Below are positions 61,811 through 64,000 of a stretch of 64,000 nucleotides of DNA, piece after piece (the stretch's first letter is position 1; every line of letters begins with the position of its first letter). The translations under genes and the position numbers were made by a program. This DNA is from Gemmatimonadota bacterium (GTDB lineage Bacteria > Gemmatimonadota > Gemmatimonadetes > Gemmatimonadales > Gemmatimonadaceae). The notes beneath the pieces are model-generated. The model did not search any database and was not told the origin of the DNA. It worked only from the letters and a program-made list of their open reading frames with translations. The stretch is taken from assembly GCA_026387935.1 (NCBI GenBank), contig JAPLKU010000003.1, forward strand, positions 1 through 64,000, read 5' to 3'.

Positions 61811-61903
61811 GGATACGACCGTCTGCTCTTCCGCCACGATGGCTGAACCTAGCCAGCGGAACGCCATGCGCTACCCGCTCCCGGGCGCCGGCCCTAGCTT
61901 CCA

Positions 61904-63784
61904 ATGATGGCTTCGACAAACACCATCGAAACTCTGCGCGACATCGCCTTTTTCGACGGGCTGCCCGACCAACTGCTTTGGCATCTCGCCAAGGCCAGCG
62001 AACAGCAACACTTCGCGACGGACGCGCTCGTCTTCCGCGAAGGCGAACCGCGCGCCTTCTTCGCCGTCATCGTGGACGGCAACGTCGCCATCGAGCGCAC
62101 CGATACTTCCAGCGGCCAAGAAGGGATCTCCTTCCGGCTCGCGACGTTCGGGCCGGGCAGCGTGCTCGCTGAGGGCTCGCTGCTCGACTCGAGCCCTCAT
62201 GGTTCGTCGGCGCGCGCGACGCGACCGACCAATGTCATCCTCTTCCGAACCGACAAACTCGAGCAGGCGCTGGAAGACGCGCCCGCCCTGCACGCAGCCC
62301 TTGTTTCACGAGCCGCGCGCGCGATCGCCGAACGGCTTCGCGGCGCCGATGCGATGCTCGCCGGTGGGCGCCGTGGCCCCGGCTTCGGCGGCGCCACGCG
62401 CAAGGAACATGACTTCCTCGGCGAACGCGACGTGCCCGATGCCGCGCTCTACGGCGTCCAGACTCTCCGCGCGATGGAGAATTTTCCCATCACCGGTGTA
62501 CCGCTGGCCGACTTTCCCGAACTGATCATCGCGCATGCGCAGGTGAAGGAATCCGCCGCGCGGGCAAACATGACGCTGGGCCTCCTCGACACGACGGTCG
62601 GCGACGCGATCATCAACGCATCGCGCGAAATCCAGCGCGGCCGCCACCACGAGCACTTCCGCGTGGACATGATCCAGGGCGGTGCGGGAACCTCGACGAA
62701 CATGAACGCGAACGAGGTCATCGCCAATCGTGCACTCGAACTGCTTGGCTTCGCCCGCGGCGACTACCATCACGTGCATCCCAACGAGCACGTAAACCTC
62801 TCGCAGAGCACCAACGACGTCTATCCGACGGCGGTGAAAATCGCGCTGCACCGCGGCATCGCCACACTGAAAGACTCGATGGTGGCGCTCGTCGCCGCCT
62901 TCGCTCGCAAAGGCGAGGCCTTTGCGCCGCATCTCAAGATGGGCCGCACGCAGCTGCAGGACGCCGTGCCCATGACGCTCGGCCAGGAGTTCATGGCCTT
63001 CGCGCATACCATACTGGAGGACGTGGACCGCCTCACGGAAGCGCAGGCGCTGATTCGCGAGATCAACATGGGCGCGACAGCCATCGGCACGGGCATTACG
63101 GCGCCGCCCGGGTACGCCGAGCTGGTCCGCACGAATCTGAGCGAAGTAACCGGCCTCGCGTTGATCACCGCGCCCGACCTGGTGGAAGCGACGGCCGACA
63201 CCGGCTCCTTCGTGCAACTCTCCGGCGTGCTCAAGCGCTGCGCGGTGAAGCTGTCAAAAATCTGCAACGATTTGCGGCTCCTTTCGAGCGGCCCACGCAC
63301 CGGGTTCGGCGAAATCAACCTCCCGCCCATGCAGCCCGGTTCGAGCATCATGCCCGGCAAGGTGAATCCGGTCATTCCCGAAGTGGTGAACCAGGTATGC
63401 TTCGACGTGATCGGTGGTGACATGACGGTCACCATGGCCGCCGAGGCAGGCCAGCTGCAGCTGAATGTATTCGAACCGATCATTGCGTTCCGGCTGCTCC
63501 GGAACATCCAGTCGCTGAGCAACGCGTGCCTGGTCCTTCGCGAGCGGTGTATTGACGGAATCACGGCCAACCCCGAGCGCATGCGCCAGCTGGTGGAGCA
63601 TTCGATCGGCATCGTGACGGCGCTGGTGCCCATTCTTGGCTATGAGAAGTGCGCCGAGGTCGCGATGGCCGCGCTGCAGTCGGGGCGCGGGGTCTATGAG
63701 CTCGTGCTGGAGCGCGGGTGGATGCAGCGCGCCGAGTTGGAGCGCGCATTAAACCCCGCGTCAATGACGGGCGGGACCACCTGA
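61904..63784 (+). CDS. aspA: Cyclic-nucleotide-binding-domain/aspartate ammonia-lyase fusion
   Basis: 626 residues. The first 150 form a cNMP-binding-like domain: LRDIAFFDGLPDQLLWHLAKASEQQHFATDALVFREGEPRAFFAVIVDGNVAIER and FGPGSVLAEGSLLDSSPHGSSARATRPTNVILF, with the phosphate-binding-cassette shape. From about 165 a complete aspartase/fumarase-family enzyme follows: TRKEHDFLGERDVPDAALYGVQTLRAMENFPITG, GAGTSTNMNANEVIANRALELLG, HPNEHVNLSQSTNDVYPTA, and the signature GSSIMPGKVNPVIPE (about 478). Normal aspartase has about 470 residues without this head. It would convert aspartate to fumarate and ammonia, perhaps under second-messenger or redox control. The aspartase call over fumarase rests on overall pattern and is likely, not certain. 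Confidence 0.88.
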   Translation: MMASTNTIETLRDIAFFDGLPDQLLWHLAKASEQQHFATDALVFREGEPRAFFAVIVDGNVAIERTDTSSGQEGISFRLATFGPGSVLAEGSLLDSSPHGSSARATRPTNVILFRTDKLEQALEDAPALHAALVSRAARAIAERLRGADAMLAGGRRGPGFGGATRKEHDFLGERDVPDAALYGVQTLRAMENFPITGVPLADFPELIIAHAQVKESAARANMTLGLLDTTVGDAIINASREIQRGRHHEHFRVDMIQGGAGTSTNMNANEVIANRALELLGFARGDYHHVHPNEHVNLSQSTNDVYPTAVKIALHRGIATLKDSMVALVAAFARKGEAFAPHLKMGRTQLQDAVPMTLGQEFMAFAHTILEDVDRLTEAQALIREINMGATAIGTGITAPPGYAELVRTNLSEVTGLALITAPDLVEATADTGSFVQLSGVLKRCAVKLSKICNDLRLLSSGPRTGFGEINLPPMQPGSSIMPGKVNPVIPEVVNQVCFDVIGGDMTVTMAAEAGQLQLNVFEPIIAFRLLRNIQSLSNACLVLRERCIDGITANPERMRQLVEHSIGIVTALVPILGYEKCAEVAMAALQSGRGVYELVLERGWMQRAELERALNPASMTGGTT

Positions 63785-64000
63785 TGGCAGGCGTAAAGCT
63801 CGATGGCGCTGGGGACCAAAAGATGAAGACGCTTGAAGCGGCGCTCTTCACGATCGGCCCGATCCACGCGATGGTGGAGCGCGCCGCGATGGTGGAGCGC
63901 GCCGCGATGGAAGTGAAGGCCAACAAGCCCATCGGCACGATTCCGCATATGATCAAGCGACTGGCCGTCCCGATGCAAGGCCAGCTGAAGGGCCAGTTCG
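63784..64000 (+). CDS. Unknown protein, N-terminal part (runs off window)
   Basis: The ATG at 63784 overlaps the aspartase stop codon (TGATG), so it is coupled to that gene. It has no stop before the window end and so is not in the ORF track. The 72 residues visible begin AGVKLDGAGDQKMKTLEAALFTIGPIHAMVERAAMVERAAMEVKANKP and continue IGTIPHMIKRLAVPMQGQLKGQF. They contain an exact tandem duplication of MVERAA (18-base repeat). No signal peptide or membrane helix is seen in this part. Family not recognised. Confidence 0.6.
   Translation, partial: MAGVKLDGAGDQKMKTLEAALFTIGPIHAMVERAAMVERAAMEVKANKPIGTIPHMIKRLAVPMQGQLKGQF

Overview
The window looks like a high-GC bacterial chromosome, most likely Gemmatimonadota (Gemmatimonas-like). 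The reasons are strong GC bias, frequent GTG/TTG starts, a carboxypeptidase-regulatory-domain TonB-dependent receptor with secreted partners, CBM48 proteins encoded beside an ECF sigma factor, and many Gly-rich secreted proteins. No rRNA, tRNA or CRISPR array was recognised. The taxonomic call is inference from style and gene content, not from a marker gene.

Left end (1-~1974): visibly AT-richer DNA with different codon use. It holds a partial unknown gene running off the edge, a small serine recombinase with its own promoter and terminator, and about 490 bp of AT-rich, repeat-bearing non-coding DNA. It abuts host-like DNA abruptly, next to what looks like the 3' stub of a host gene. It is either the end of a mobile element or a chimeric join.

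2.0-9 kb: a stack of hairpins, then an outer-membrane receptor with an extra C-terminal Spy-like domain and two tandem paralogous secreted repeat proteins, closed by a terminator. 9-13.3 kb: a group II PLP decarboxylase, a graveyard of decayed genes (secreted-protein stub, Phd-type antitoxin, frameshifted PIN toxin), an EVE protein and a Tat-exported class V aminotransferase-like protein. 13.4-16.4 kb: an ECF sigma operon encoding two CBM48 (glycogen-binding-like) proteins and a secreted helical protein. 16.5-24 kb: an aldehyde dehydrogenase, a YggT protein, then a SAM-II riboswitch with a terminator controlling metF-metH (methionine and folate one-carbon metabolism).

23.6-41.4 kb: two EAL proteins, an acyl-CoA dehydrogenase, a DUF1684 lipoprotein, secreted peptidases (M14, M24), an amidohydrolase, a cobalamin-type binding protein, a TauE/SafE protein, a HEAT-repeat protein, a proline-iminopeptidase-like hydrolase, nth, a cyclophilin and small secreted or membrane proteins. 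41.4-48 kb: an HD protein and an envelope-stress/efflux operon (ECF sigma, anti-sigma-like protein, Spy/CpxP-like protein, TolC, Gly-rich adaptor, MacB-type permease) with no ATPase gene.

48-64 kb: a TonB-like protein, an autoregulated PadR repressor, a Kup potassium transporter, a PDZ protein, an MbfA-like ferritin/VIT1 iron exporter, two polysaccharide-deacetylase-fold proteins, leuS, two convergent genes each missing its 3' half, a Tat-exported Ntn-hydrolase asparaginase, a glycosyltransferase, a cyclic-nucleotide-binding-domain/aspartase fusion, and a partial gene at the edge. Two related inverted-repeat elements (54982-55105 and 59558-59770) look like MITE/REP-type repeats.
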